Assembly (NCBI GenBank): GCA_012064415.1
Contig: SSNU01000208.1
Location: forward strand, 1,021,725-1,085,724
Direction of reading: 5' to 3'
Source: Gyrodactylus bullatarudis
Taxonomy: Eukaryota > Platyhelminthes > Monogenea > Gyrodactylidea > Gyrodactylidae
Length of the DNA stretch: 64,000 bases
Shown here: positions 47,001 through 60,240 of the stretch, piece by piece
How the letters are laid out: each line of letters starts with the position of its first letter
Numbering within the stretch: position 1 is the first letter of the stretch
Position numbers and translations under genes: made by a program
The notes under the pieces: generated by a model
What the model was told of the DNA's origin: nothing
What the model saw: only the letters and a program-made list of their open reading frames with translations
The model's database searches: none

Positions 47001-50000
47001 CTCATCTTATTATGCTTTCATTATGTTATAGGAAGGGTGTAGGTCCCTCCATCACCATGGGAGAGAACTGAGTGAAACCCATTTCCCCTTTAGTAGAATA
47101 CTTGGTTAATGAAGAGTGTGTAGAATTCTCTCTTGCTCTTGTATGTCAACCTGAAATTCCCTGACATAAAGAGATTACACTCTGATTAGAGAACAGGAAT
47201 TCTCATTCACATAAACAGTTTCTTATCCTTTCTACTTCAGAATGATACAAAAGAACTGAAAGATGTCCAAGGGAGATCATATACACTATACATATATCAA
47301 ATGTATATTATATTGTCTCTAAAGGCGTGTTCTCCAATGTTCTATGTTACTATAGTGTACTGTAACCTTTTCAGTCTTCATACAATATTAAAAATCCTTT
47401 TAGTTTGATGGAGGGTTTCCTCTAAATGGGAGACAGTTTCATCTCAAGTACATTCAGGATAGTATATTAGAGGGTTGGAGTGTTGGAGAGCAGAATTATG
47501 AAACTGGGCAGGACTTGATTTTCTACCTGATCTGAAACTTTACAACCTTGAGCTCTCTTTTTTTCTGTGTGTGTGTATGCGTGTGACTTGTCTTTGGAAA
47601 TCACAGTCTCCATTTTTTCTCCTTTCACTCAGTGAATGTGTGCACTTCTTTGCCCAACTCTTGTAACTATGATTTCTACAACTCTGATAACATAAATAAA
47701 ATAGAGATATGTATATGCTTTTTCTTTAACTAAAGATCAACTTTTATGCATGAGAACGCAGGTTTCCGTTGCCTAGTTACGTTAACATGAAAACAATAGA
47801 ACTGTACAAAGCATTTTTTACTCCAACATAGCATTTCCTTTTTCCATCCATCTTACTCTGCCTAATAATAATAATAAGTAGAGCAATAACTCTAAACAGA
47901 AGGGAGAGTATTCTCTCCCATTTCCAATTTCATCTTTTGCCTCTCTCTCTCTCTCAACCAAGTTAATTTTGTCAATGCAATTATTTATTTTAAAAATTAA
48001 TTTCTCTCTACATCTCTTCTTCTCTCCTGAGCTGAGATGTTATATATATATCTTCAAGAAAAAAAACTGAAAACAATATCATAATGCATTGCGTATAGAC
48101 AGAGAGATCCATTTCAAAGAATATACAGTACTACTACAAATTATGCGTACATTTGAAATCATTGACTATAGTGCTGTACATTCTCTTTTTATTGAAGAAA
48201 AAGGATTGCTTCCATGTAATTTGTATTTATCTTAAACTCATGACTTTCAAATTTACCATTTTCACTATAGAAACTCAATATTTTTTTTTGAATTCCACAA
48301 TAAAATGAGCCCATGACTTGTTTAAATACAAAAGAAGTATTCAATTTGGCCAAAATTAGGCCATTTTTGAAATTTCTAGTCTTTCAGCTCGTCTTTTGAA
48401 TTCGTCTAAATTTATTATTTCCACATTTCGTGAGCTTATTTCATCATGTTAATCTTTTCTTGACTTTCCTGAGAGAAATATTGAAAAAATAAGACGATGA
48501 TGCCAGTTATTTCACAAATAAGGCCTTTTCGGACATACTCAACAGTGTGGTGCATACTATAGGAATACGTTTTTTTTCGAGAATTTTTAACAATCATTGG
48601 TGTCTTTCTATTATGGTCGGTCAATGCCTATTTCCAGGGTTGTCGATATTTCATACAAAATTTGAATAATTAAAGTTTTTTAAAAATTACATTGGCCATT
48701 TAATAATAGAGATGTAACGAATTTTAACCTTTTTTTGAATCAAAGTTTTCCCTGAAATTTCCACACATAATTTTGATAACAATGATGTGTGAGATCTAAA
48801 ATAACTGAAAATTCGTTTGCAATTCCATGCATAGTAGTGCATTGCCCAGTTTCCCTAAATTATCTTGTAGGCATATTAAAATAAAAAAAATTTAACAGAA
48901 ATGATCCTAACACGATTGTATTACTGTTTTCATTGATAAAACCCTTGAAGCTTTATCAGCAAAAATTTTTTTCAAAATATTAGTGAAACGTAGTGAGAAT
49001 TCATTGAAAATCTAGCGGCATTTTTAAAAATTTCTGATTTTTAAACTTTTATATTATCACAAACAAGCATTTTGGTACTTGATTTTATACAAAATAATGT
49101 TAAGAACTCATAGTATTATCATATGAGTAGGTTTTTAAAATAGGTTGAAAAATTTGTTAAATCTCTATTTAATAGTTTGTGATAAAAAGTTCATTTCAAA
49201 GTAAATTAACACCTCATTGTGTCGAAATAAAGGCCTTATTTGCTGAAATAACTGGCATCATCTTCTTTTTTTCATAACATGTTCACGATGGTTCAGCTCA
49301 AAGCCTCGTAAGCCTCTTACAGATGGAAATATATTGAGTTTATTGATAAAATTCTCTTCTTCATATCAACTCCAACTTTATTGTGTTTTTTTGATATGTA
49401 GCAAGTAATTTTTTATATGCTAAAAGTATTTTAAAAATTTCCAATTGTAATTCCGTTGATGGGAATAATATGATTATTAAATTTAGGCACTCGCCAGCTC
49501 TCCATCGAAGCGTATACATGTGGGTTATTTTGTGGCATTATCTCTCTCTCACTCACATGTAATCCCTATTCGTTTGCCTTGATTTCGTTCGTTTGGATAA
49601 TCCGTTTGATCTTTTGCTCTCTTTTTCTAACATTATCATCATTATTATTACTACTTGTTATTACTTATCATTCTCTGGAAGGGGATACTCACATGTAATG
49701 CCTCTCGTATTTGTACAAATACAAACGGACTCACTCATTCATTAGACATAAATTTTAGAGATACAGAGAGAGAGAGAGTAAAAGGGGAGATTTTTCATCC
49801 CAGGGGTAATCAAATCTTATTTACATTTTGAGGTGTGTAGATGAGTCCCTTATTCATCTTCTCGTTCCCTCAATTCTTCCACTTACATTCATGTTATGTT
49901 TTTCTATCGAATTTCAACTGTACAACACACACACATTGAGTCCCACTGTGTATTTTTCTGGATAGATTGTCATTGTACATATAGTATAAGCGAGAAAAGA

Positions 50001-53000
50001 TAATTTAGCCAAACATATTATTACATAGTGTGTCCTACATACTACTTGCTTGAGAGGTCTGTCCTCCCTCACTATCTCTCTCTCTTTTATGGTGTTGGTA
50101 TAACCTTGAGAAGAGAATTCTTGGAAGAAAAGGCGAATGGCTCATTCTCCACAAGGAATATCATCATTACACTTTTTGTTCTTTCTTGATATGACATCAT
50201 TTAATAGCTCTCTCTATCTCTCTCTCTGAGTATAGAGTGAGTGAGTGTGCTTGATGGTGTAGGATGATTTTGTTATACGATAAAATGTTCAAAATGAGCA
50301 GTGGGAAATGTCATACATACTAACCTATCTTTCTATCACATCTAATAAATACACTTTTTGAGTGAGCCCCATCAACTTTGAATAGTAATAATAATTCACC
50401 TTCACACACAAGGGAAACGAAGACAGTCAAGTTGAATGTACACACACACACACACACATAGTGTGAGACAATGGTCCAACGAAAACAAATTTCTCATTTA
50501 ACTAATGTCCTTCTATAGCTTTAGTTTGACTCTCTCTCTCTCACTTGTCCCATCTTCCAATATTCCATTCTATTATCCTCACACAGTTTATTTTATTTTT
50601 TTGATTGGGATTTCTTTAGCTGTCTTTCTAATCATCATTATCACACATGATGTGCGTGGAAGTTAATCAAGATAAGTGGTCTCTATCACATTCTCTGATA
50701 TAAATACATTTTTCATTCCCATTTGTTCTAATGAAAAATACGGATTTTTTTGTTAGTAATGATTTTCCCCTCTTAGTTGAACAAGTATTCAAGTTGTCGA
50801 CCTTTTATATAAAAATGTGTATTCTAAAGGGTCACAGTTGCAGGAGAAATGCATCAGCTAAAAGAACATAATGGATAATTACTTTCGGACAAAAACATTG
50901 AGAGAAAGTCATGCAAGACTGAATTTCTTGAAATCCATCCAACTATAGTACATAGAGCTCTTAGCAGCACAAGTAGACTTGATGAGGGGAAAAAATGGCA
51001 AAATTTGTTCATAGAACACATCTTTCCCCTTGTTTAGTAAAGTAGCTCTCTCAATCTTCAATTTGCACAATGCAAGAACATTTGTACTCAGTGTATATAT
51101 ACATTTGATGGAATTCACTCTCTTCCTAGAGAGGGTTTTATTATTTTGCACTTTTACAATTAATAATCTTCAATGAGACCTTTCCTTGAAAATAAATAGT
51201 AATTGCGTTTTTACTCTTTAGAATGGTAAAATATTGCTCAGTGAACGTTATCCAACAGTCACATTGCCAGCAGAGACATTGAGTAGTCTCATTGTGAAAT
51301 CATCAGCAAGTGCAACTCGTCTCATTCGATTACTCATGAAAAGTTTCTTCATGCAAGATGAATTAGCTGCCTCTTCTCTATCCGGCGAAGGAATATATAA
51401 GAAACGTCTTGATCCCAATATTACAGAGGCCATTAAATGTGAGTTATCAATCATTATCCAATTCAATATATATGACCACAATGAATATATATATATATAT
51501 TCTCAATGCATTAATTGATTTGGTAGCCATTTCTTGATTATAGTTACTAATAATACAATGAATACTTTATATTAGCCAACGAAGTAAAGTATGTCCCTTT
51601 GCACGCTGTCTCGCTGATTGAACAGCATGATTTTACACAATACATTTTATACGATATACTGCATGGGTTTTTGGTACTATGGCACTCTTTCTTGCATTTT
51701 TGGTTCATGCTTCATTTTTGCACACCTCTCTCATACAATAATATTAACACAATTTAGCAAAATATTTCATCATTTATGAGGACTTCACAGTACGTTTATC
51801 ATGAAACAAAGAAAATATTTTTGAATCTCCAGAAATATTCGAATTTGTGTTTATCGAATTCTAGTTCTTATTCGCTCTCTAAGGAGTTCATTGAAGCTCG
51901 CACAACTATTCTGAAAAGATCTGAATGAATTTTTCCCTTTGATTAGATAGCAGAAAAAAAAAGAATCATTCAGATCATAAGATATAAAAATACAAAAAGC
52001 CAAGTTTTCATCTTTTTAGGTCAGTTTTGAGACGTTTCCTCTGATTTTCAAAGCAGATTCATAAATTTCAGCTATTTTCACACCTATACTATGCCTAAGA
52101 GAAATTAATTTTTTTAAGAAAAAATTCTATTATTTCAAATATTTCTCGACATCGAAATTTTCGAATCATTTTATTTTGATCCGATGAAAATTCAGTCAAA
52201 ATTTTATAGAATATACAGGAAAAAGTGCTATTTTTCTAGACTGCGTAATACTAATGATTACTCTAGTAGGCAGGTAAAATATTTCGACATAATTATCTTT
52301 GATTTCGATATTTTTAAAGTCAACATCGTTGTCAAAGTAAATCACCTAAGTAAATAGGCCTTTTGAATTAAATTTCTTCAAATTTATCAAAACATAATAA
52401 AACCCTCAAAAATTGTTCGAGCATTGAGAAAGATGGCTCCACACATGCTAACCACTTGAGAGTAAAAAATTAACAAAAAAAGACAAAAAGAAAATTGATT
52501 TTTTAATTTTTATTGGATGGATTCGAAACTGGGGATATTTTAGAAGATTTTTCACAGCATTAGGCATAGAAAAAATATGAAAAGATCCCAGTTATTTCGG
52601 GCATACTCATCAGTGCAACCACGATGACCACGCTGGCTCAGGTAAAAACTGATGTTCTTAAGCATCTTACAGATCAAAATCTAAGGAATTGATACATTCA
52701 TGGATCAAAATATCAACTTTTATCTCGCTTATAAAAAAAGATTATTCGAAGCTTTGAATGTCATTAGCAAACTTTGAGGATTATTCTCAGGACCTGTTGT
52801 GTAAAAATAGGTAAAAACAACTTATTCTGGATAATAAGAATAGAATTAGTCTTTTCCATATCAAAATTAACAGTAAAGGGAATTGTTGGTGGATTGTGTA
52901 GAATTCAGTTGATCTCATGCCCAAGAGTTATAAATTTTCTTTTATTTTTTTTTCAAAAAGAAAAAAATGTACAACATGCAAATGCCAATTAGGGGGAAAT

Positions 53001-56000
53001 TTCATTGTTGTTCCCTCCATCTCTCTCTCTCTCCTTATAGTTTATCTATTCGCTATTTCGTGATTAGAAACAATGAATAATAATGTGTCCATACAGTTGT
53101 CTTTCTACAGTTTAATTCTCCTTGCTAAATTAACCCATCTGATATATGCTCAGTGGAAACAGAGAGAGAGAGGGAGATTAATTAGAAAAATTTCACAAGA
53201 AAAGAAAAAATGTATCTCTCACTCACTCTCTCTCTCTGAGTGTCAGTCAGTCAGTTAGTCTGTGGGTGTGTGTGTGTGAAAGAATGCATTTTATTCTGAG
53301 ATGATGATGATGAATCGAGTACTAGGCAGAAGGGGGGATGCCAGTGGTTGAGTAGTAAATGTTTCAACTCTTCTTGTGTGTTTATACATTTCACTCACTC
53401 TCGTTCTCTCATCATTATGAGAGAATTTACAGAAAATGAAGAGAGAGACGAAAAAAATAAAACAAAAAACAACAATTATTTTATTTTACATTTGAATTGC
53501 ATTGCTGAGAGTTCGTCTCCTCTCATGAATTCGATCGTTCTTCCCCTCTTCTTCTTCTATATATTGATAAATATCAGCCGCGATTAATTAATTTCCTTCT
53601 CACAACCACAACACCGTTAAAAATAACACACACACACGCTCACACACCACAGAGAATGAAAACAGCATTTTTTCCCATTTGTTGTTGTCGTCGTCGTCTC
53701 TCTTCCAGATAATGTGGATGATTGAGTGAGTATGTGGGTGGGTGGGTAGCTAAATTTTACACTTCTACCCTCCTCTCGTTCAATTCAGCTGAATGGGGAA
53801 AATGAGAAAGGAATCAATGGTGAGTTATTCAATTTTTCCTTCGAGAATGAGAATAAAAAATGTATTTTTAGCATACATCTCGCCACCAGGCTAATTTTGA
53901 TGAATGTACATTTATCTTTTTATATTCTCTCTTTCTTCCTTCTTCTTCTTCTTCTTGATGGAGCAGAGAGCTCTCCGTGTGTAGAGGAATGAAAAAATTA
54001 CAGGAGCATGCCTTCGAAAAATTTGCCATCTCTCTCTCTCTTGCTTCTTGTCTCTTGGTTTGGCTAAGAAAAAAAACAACAACAGCTAGGCATGAATTCC
54101 ACATAGTCAGGAGTAGTACACAATTTTATTACTGTTCTCTCTAATACTTGAATGAATTCTTCCTCTGTGTTACACACAGGGAGTATACATTGGGTAATGT
54201 TTGATTTCTACATATCCATCCATCCATCTCTTCCTCGTTCTTGTTCCATTGCCCTGACAATGGCAATAAATGTTCCACTCACATTGAATTGATCCGTGAA
54301 CATTGGATAGCCAAGGAAAAATTGGAATTATTCTCAACCACACACACACACACACATGGCTACAGTGCTTGCAGATATCTCTCTCTCTCGTTTTACAGAC
54401 AAAATAAATTAATAATTATGACACACAATCTCAATCCTGAGAACTACCAGTATGAATATCAGTGGATATGAATGGTGATATACAAGACTCGATAATATTT
54501 TTAGTTCTGTGTTGATTACTTCAAACAGATAGATGGAGTCGTTATGAAAAGTCCAATTCGGCCTCCACTTGCCGACATACTCCGTTCTTTGTTAAAGTTA
54601 CATGAGATGAACGATCTGATCTGTAGATGCCGTTTATATTTGAGGTACATTGACGATAATTTCCTTCTCCCGGGACAGAATGTTGACACCAAGTTAATTT
54701 TGGGGAAATTGAACAACATCTACCCCGACATAGAGTTTACGACAAAAGAACAAGGTTCCTTGAACTTATTAAATGTTCCGGTCACTAAAATGACCTAAAC
54801 TAAAATCTAAGACTTTTTTAGTGATCAAAGAGTTTGAGAATAAAATATTTTTATCGTGATTCCTAGACCTTGGCTCGAATTTTTCTTTTTTTCTTATAAC
54901 TGATTCCAAACTACTGGATTACTCAATTGATATCTTGATTCTTAAATTAATTCTTCTTTTTGAGCAGCCTAATTGGGCATCTAATAATAGAATAAACTGA
55001 GTCAATTCGGAAATTCGACGCTGTATCAACCAGAATCCAATTGACATATCGGACTCTGTATATTGAGCGTATTTTTTTTTAGTTCTTTAGCAAACATGTT
55101 CAATCTACGCATATTTTGCAAACAAAAACTAAGAAACTTGATGCAGTATATATTTTACTAATCTAGCATCTCCCTTGCATATTCCATATGAATAATTACT
55201 GCTGCTGCATCTGAGTAAATTGTAACATCTTTCTTTTTCTTCATTTCTATGTTTTACATTTTCACTGCTCTGCAATGTTCTCGGAGAGATTTTCGTCCAT
55301 ATCCTGAATGTAGGAGAATTGTAAGTTTATCTACAGTGTGTATAGTTTTGTTTTTTTCCTTGAAAAAACTTATCAGATTCTCCATCACATTCCGTGTTTG
55401 ATAATAATGATAATTTGACTGGGGTGGGGTGGAGGACCGTATTATCCTTCTCCTTAGAATATTATTATTTAATGTTTCTCGACGAATTTGATAAATACAA
55501 AATGTAAGTAATGTAAAAGTAGAGTTTGAGCATGTTTGATCACACATCTGCACACATACAAGCCAAGATATTCATTTTCATACATACTCTACCCATACAC
55601 ATATAAATTCAATCAAAATCATAATCACCATTGTGTGTGTGTGTGTGTGTGTATGTGCAATATGTTTAGGCATACACACATGGTCTATCTATCTCTCTCT
55701 CTCGGTCCCTTCTTGCTCTTATCTTGTACATTACAATTTATAATCAAGATAAAAGGATAAATAAATTATCATTTGAGATGAGTACTACTCACTACAACTA
55801 GTGAGGGGAGAAATGCAAAAGTAGAAATAAAATATAATAAATCTGCAACATGTTTCCTCCTTCATATTCTGTCTCTCTCTCTTTCTCCCTGAGTAAGTCA
55901 AATTGAGATTTGCATTTGTCATTTGGAATAATAATAATAATAGAATTATCCCAAACAGTATAGATTTACAAGTGCAGTAGTTGTTGTTGTTGTTGTTATT

Positions 56001-59000
56001 CTAAGGAGGCAGACATCTGCCAGGGGAAAATAAATCACAGGAATGGTAGGAGGAGCCTGGAATTATTCATACACACACACACACATTTCTCTCTATTTTT
56101 TCCATGACTTTTACTACAACCACATGTACTGTCAACTGAAAGTTGGTAATCATCTCAAGTTATTATTATTATTAATAACCAGAAATTATTAATGAAAAGA
56201 GAACAAAAAAATGCTGAAACATTACTCCAAGTAAGTACTAGTATTAGTAGGCAGGTATAATATATAGAGTGTAGCATTAACATGGCTTTCATCATGTTTT
56301 CTGGCTGCCTCTCTGAGAATTATTTAGAATCCTTCTTTTATGCTCCCTTTTCCTATTCTTGTTTCCTCTCTCTCTCTCTCATGGAATGAATAGTTAATTT
56401 ATTCTCTCTTCCTATCATGTGTGTTTTATGATGTTCAATGAGGAATTATGTCTTGATTCACATGACTCTCCATTACAACAATATACAATCCATATATTCC
56501 TTGGTAAATCTAGTCAATTCACCAGAAAAAAACTACATTCTTGTTCGTTTCCTTTCGCGATAGTAATCCTAGTCCATTGAAATTATCTGCCTCATTCTTC
56601 AGTGGTATGATATGAGTTCATCATTCAAGTTGGCTGATATGAGCGAGTATTTTACAAGAATTTCTTTTATCATCAAATTGAGGATGTTCCGAAATCCAAA
56701 TTTATCGGCTTTACAATTCCTCTGCTTGAAAATTTAGAGCCTTTCGAAAGATTTATTTTATTTTTGAGCACATGTTGTTAGCTTGTGAAATGCCATCAAA
56801 TTAATTAGAAGTTATCTACCAAAATCACTGAAAACGCCTATCGATTTCTGAATAAAAAACGTTTTTTGTGTTTTATTTTTATGCATTAGTCTTTACAACA
56901 AATTTGCAGAACCTACTTAAATTTTAATACGGCTGTTAAGAGGCTTATTGAAATTTATCTTGTTGTTCATGAATCTGATCAGTCAAAATTTATTTTTATT
57001 TGAATTTTTTTATAATATTGCTCATCTTAGTACAGAAGCATAAAAAGTTTATTTTGGCATAATAAGGTACTTGAAGACTAAATTTATCATATGGCTAGAC
57101 GAATTTTGGTATACTACTTGAAACCTTCAAGTCGAATAAGGGGGTAAATAGTTTAGAAATGTTTCACTTATTGATTATTTCTATACATTTTTGGCATTGC
57201 ACATGCCCAACCACCCCCTTCACAATCACTCACTCACTCCCACTGAGTGGATTAAATGAATGAGGCTAGAAGAAACTACTCCTACTACTATATAGGAGAA
57301 ATAGAAGAAGTGAAATAGAAGCCGACACTTTTTCTTTCTCCCTCTCAAAGTCTTGCATTACTACTTCTACTATCACTGTGTGTGTATTATAGAGAGGAGT
57401 TTAAAAAGAAATCTATTTGAATTTCTATGTTCAAGGAAGTTCATACATTTACATTTTGCCTTGAGTTAAGTGGCATCATTGCTCTTGCCTCTTTTCCTTT
57501 CTTTTGCATTTTTCTCTTTCTCTCTCTCTATCTGCCTGTGTCTAGTTCGTTCATCCCTTGCAAGCCTCTTTGAGAGGGGAGAATGTACTACACATCTCAT
57601 GTGAAAAAAGGAACACTTGGAGAAGGAAATATTCGTGTGTGTGTGTGTGTGTCTCCCTATCTGTGGAAGGAAAATTTCTCTGGTGGAATAACAGTAGCAG
57701 CTACTTTTCTGGTTATGGTAGAGTAGTAAATGTCTTTATTTTTTCCATGATACGAAATACTACATACTTTATTCATGCATTACATTAATAATAATAACAA
57801 CTGTAATAATACATAAAATGATATTCCCTATATTACACTACTACATTGTGTGTCTTGCTCTCTCTTGTTTTAGTTCATCCGTTGGTTCATTTATTTTTTC
57901 AGTATCACGACTACACTCGTATTATTATTCTTTTGGTATGATGTATAGTGTACAAAGAATAAAGGAAAAGGGATTCTTTCTGGTTGAAAAGAGCTTCAAG
58001 AGAAAAATCTTGAATTTGTGCTCTTTACTGTTTGTTGGGGTTCTCCCTATATAGGGCGATTATTCAAAGTCGGAAATTCTCAGTTATTACAATCACATAA
58101 ACTATTTTATAAAATAGGCTAAACAAATCTTAAAAATACCAAAATGTCTCAAAGAGATATCTAATTTGGTTTTCATCTACTTATTAGTAAATGGGATATA
58201 GAAAATTGACTTTCTTATATGGAATCAAAAGAATTAGAGTTTCCATTAGAATCTCATTTAGAATTGTTTTGAGTCTTTTTCTCGATTGGTTTTCTTATCG
58301 TCTCGATAGAGTTACATACCACAAAAAGACCTGACTACCTTTATACATCCAACTTTTATCTGTCAGGCGAGTCGTATTTTAACTTGAATCTAACTTGTGG
58401 TTGAAATCTGTTTGTTATATTATTTAACCCTTAGCTTTGATGGAAACTACTGAATCTACTTGTGGTCTCAACATTTTCTCTATTGATTATTATAACATAT
58501 ATAATCATAATTATGATAATACTAGAATTGTGTTGTTTCGCACTGTATTTGCCTACTCTTTCTGCCTCTCTCTCTCTCATAGTGTTCACTCATCTTTATC
58601 ATCTTGAAGAACAAATATTGTCCCCTGTAGAAAAAATGAGATGAATACCCAAAATCACGTACATTTTCACACATTCATACACAGTAATAATAATAATAAC
58701 ATAGTCCAGTAATAATAATAATTCATTGAGTCCTGTTTTTCCATCTTCTTCTTCTTCTACTATTACTACTACACCTAACAATGGAATAAGAGTAATCATG
58801 ATAATTTCATGAAAATGTATACAAGAGAAATATGATAATAGAATTATCACACCTCCTCCATTGAATTATTATATTACTCGCGAATGCAAAAGACTATAGT
58901 GGACAAAATGGACTGACAAGTTTTCCACAAAAAGATTAAGGGGTGTGAGGGGATTGCTCGAGAAATGTATCTCTCCTTCTTCTTCTTGCATTAGGAGGAA

Positions 59001-60240
59001 AGATTGCATGGCCAAAATGAAATGTAGATTATTAGTAGTAGTATTATGCTTCATGGTGTGGTTTCTTTACTCTCTCTCTCTCTCTCTCTCTCTTCCACAA
59101 GAATATCTGCAGAATCATCAATACACTTATTGTGGACTCAATATGTGCCAGTCTCTTTTCTCTTATTCTGTATATTCTCTCTTGATTATAATCATGAAGA
59201 GAGGATAAATAAATTAGGATATCAAAGGGAGTTTGCATTCGAGAGATGCACTCACCCATGAATCGCGTTCGATGATTTGTATGTGAGACTCTCAAACTAC
59301 CTCTACTAACCAGTATCTTCAGCCTCTCCATTCCAAGAACCCAGACTCAAGGCTCTCTATGATTCGAAGAATGTCGTAATAAAAAGATGAAATGTTACAT
59401 GTCTCTTCGGGCGCCATTTATATTCGTCTTATTTCCCGGAGAGTGACCTTTCAAAAATTGATTTTTGTCAAAAACTCTACCGGAGCCAGTAATATAGTAA
59501 AGTTATTTTATTACAACTTTGTCGCTAACTCGAGATAGAGAGAACTTAACATTTGTTATTGCCTCATGTGAGAATTACTATAGTCTTTTCAGTGCAACGG
59601 GAGTGGTTGATTTATAATTAATTATCTGAAATACAAAATTTACAAATTCATTTTCTTTTCTCATTTAGGCTTCATACGCAAAAGACATCCACAACTGAAG
59701 ACAGGCTCGATTAATCTCTGTATGACAGATGTTTGCGTTCAAGCTAGACGTGTAAGTAACAACCAGCGAAGTCGTACAACAACCAGTTCAACACACAACC
59801 TCTCAACAGCATCCAATCACTCACAGTCATCCCTGACGAATAAAACACCTACAAATAGTCAAATGCTGAATCATATTGAGAATATGAGTTCAAATTCACC
59901 GAGTAGTGAAACTTCTAATTCCTTCCTCCCCACCATGACATCACAGCCGAGTTCTCTTGGTGTCTTCCCATCAGATGTCAGGGAAGAGGATGATGATCAG
60001 AGAAGTTCTGATGGACTTCCCCAATACCACCAGGATACCTCTTCAAATACATGTCACAACAACAATAACCAAGAAATGAGTAAAGATGACGAAGAAGATG
60101 AAAGGCAAATCACCTTGGAGGAGGACAGCGTGCCCGATGATCAGTCACCTCAACAGACGCATGGGTCTCAAAGAGAGGATGACCAAACATCGTCTACACC
60201 GTACTACAATCTGCCTCAGAAGACACCTCTCAATGTCTGA
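38002..60240 (+). CDS. BEN-domain nuclear factor (insensitive/BEND-like)
   Basis: Three recognised exons: 38002-38973, 51222-51438, 59669-60240 (586 residues if no others are missed). BEN domains bind DNA and chromatin proteins; insect examples such as insensitive act as repressors. The N-terminal exon has a basic KRKRK signal (residues 32-36), PIDLKLK (56-62), which fits the CtBP-binding pattern PxDLxxK, and Gln/Asn/Ser-rich stretches. Exon 2 supplies most of the BEN domain: VTLPAETLSSLI, ATRLIRLLMKSFFMQDELAASSLSG and KRLDPNITEAIK. Exon 3 completes it with FIRKRHPQL, INLCMTDVCVQARR, then a Ser/Thr/Asn-rich acidic tail. Junction phases agree (0 and 1). The two introns are 12.2 and 8.2 kb. Extra or alternative exons are possible. 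Confidence 0.86.
39018..39041. repeat. (ATT)n microsatellite
   Basis: About eight ATT units immediately inside the first BEN-gene intron. Confidence 0.95.
40110..40131. repeat. (GA)n microsatellite
   Basis: Eleven GA units in the first intron of the BEN-domain gene, one of many GA/CT runs there. Confidence 0.95.
42353..42448 (+). other. Candidate alternative terminal exon of the BEN-domain gene
   Basis: A 96-bp stretch of clearly higher GC than its surroundings, preceded by an acceptor-like TATTACCCTAG. It is open in the one frame that continues the phase-0 donor at 38973, encoding CVSYPEDVSSTLFPNDTPEM then an acidic end and TAA. An AATAAA lies 38 bp after the stop (42486-42491). If used, it would give a protein lacking the BEN domain. 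It could equally be a relic of another gene. Confidence 0.35.
43861..43881. repeat. (TTG)n microsatellite
   Basis: Seven TTG units in the first intron of the BEN-domain gene. Confidence 0.9.
48270..48400. repeat. Dispersed repeat related to the 14.7-kb element
   Basis: Shares AACTCAATATTTTT, AATGAGCC, GGCCAAAATTA-like sequence, GCCATTTTT and TTTCTAGT-TTTCAGCT blocks, in the same order, with about 14650-14770. Too decayed to set exact ends. Confidence 0.5.
48496..49262. mobile_element. Element with 32-bp terminal inverted repeats (about 770 bp)
   Basis: The left end 48496-48527 and right end 49231-49262 are reverse complements apart from a single-base gap; the shared core is GATGATGCCAGTTATTTCA. 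The interior is AT-rich and non-coding. A related partial sequence (CCAGTTATTTC...GCATACTCATCAGTG) lies at about 52587-52618. A non-autonomous DNA transposon is likely. Confidence 0.7.
50440..50458. repeat. (CA)n microsatellite
   Basis: Nine CA units in the first BEN-gene intron. Confidence 0.95.
54511..54800 (+). mobile_element. Penelope-like element reverse-transcriptase fragment
   Basis: An open stretch encodes VDYFKQIDGVVMKSPIRPPL, then YLRYIDDNFLL and LNNIYPDIEFTTKEQGSLNLL, matching the Q-DG-A-MGSP, Y-DD and LN-hP-I-FT-E segments of Penelope-like reverse transcriptases. It is preceded directly by an in-frame stop and ends with one, so only about 90 residues remain. MGSP has become MKSP. 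A dead fragment. Confidence 0.8.
55632..55652. repeat. (TG)n microsatellite
   Basis: Ten TG units in the second BEN-gene intron. Confidence 0.95.
59070..59093. repeat. (CT)n microsatellite
   Basis: Twelve CT units about 0.6 kb before the last BEN-gene exon; the longest CT run in the window. Confidence 0.95.

Larger units (their letters stand above)
38974..51221 (+). other. First intron of the BEN-domain gene (12.2 kb)
   Basis: Bounded by GTGAGT and CTTTAG. No gene of recognisable family lies inside. Short (CT)n, (GA)n, (GT)n, (ATT)n and (TTG)n runs are scattered through it, along with an inverted-repeat element (48.5-49.3 kb) and a candidate alternative exon at 42353-42448. Confidence 0.75.
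51439..59668 (+). other. Second intron of the BEN-domain gene (8.2 kb)
   Basis: Bounded by GTGAGT and TTTAG. It contains many CT/GA and GT/CA runs and a Penelope-like fragment. No other exon was recognised. Confidence 0.75.

Noticed and set aside
54241..54471. Plus-strand frame next to the Penelope-like fragment
   Set aside because: It translates a CA microsatellite and flanks (THTHTH) and has no coding character.
59044..59331. Minus-strand frame across the long CT run
   Set aside because: The Arg-Glu repeat arises from the GA microsatellite only.
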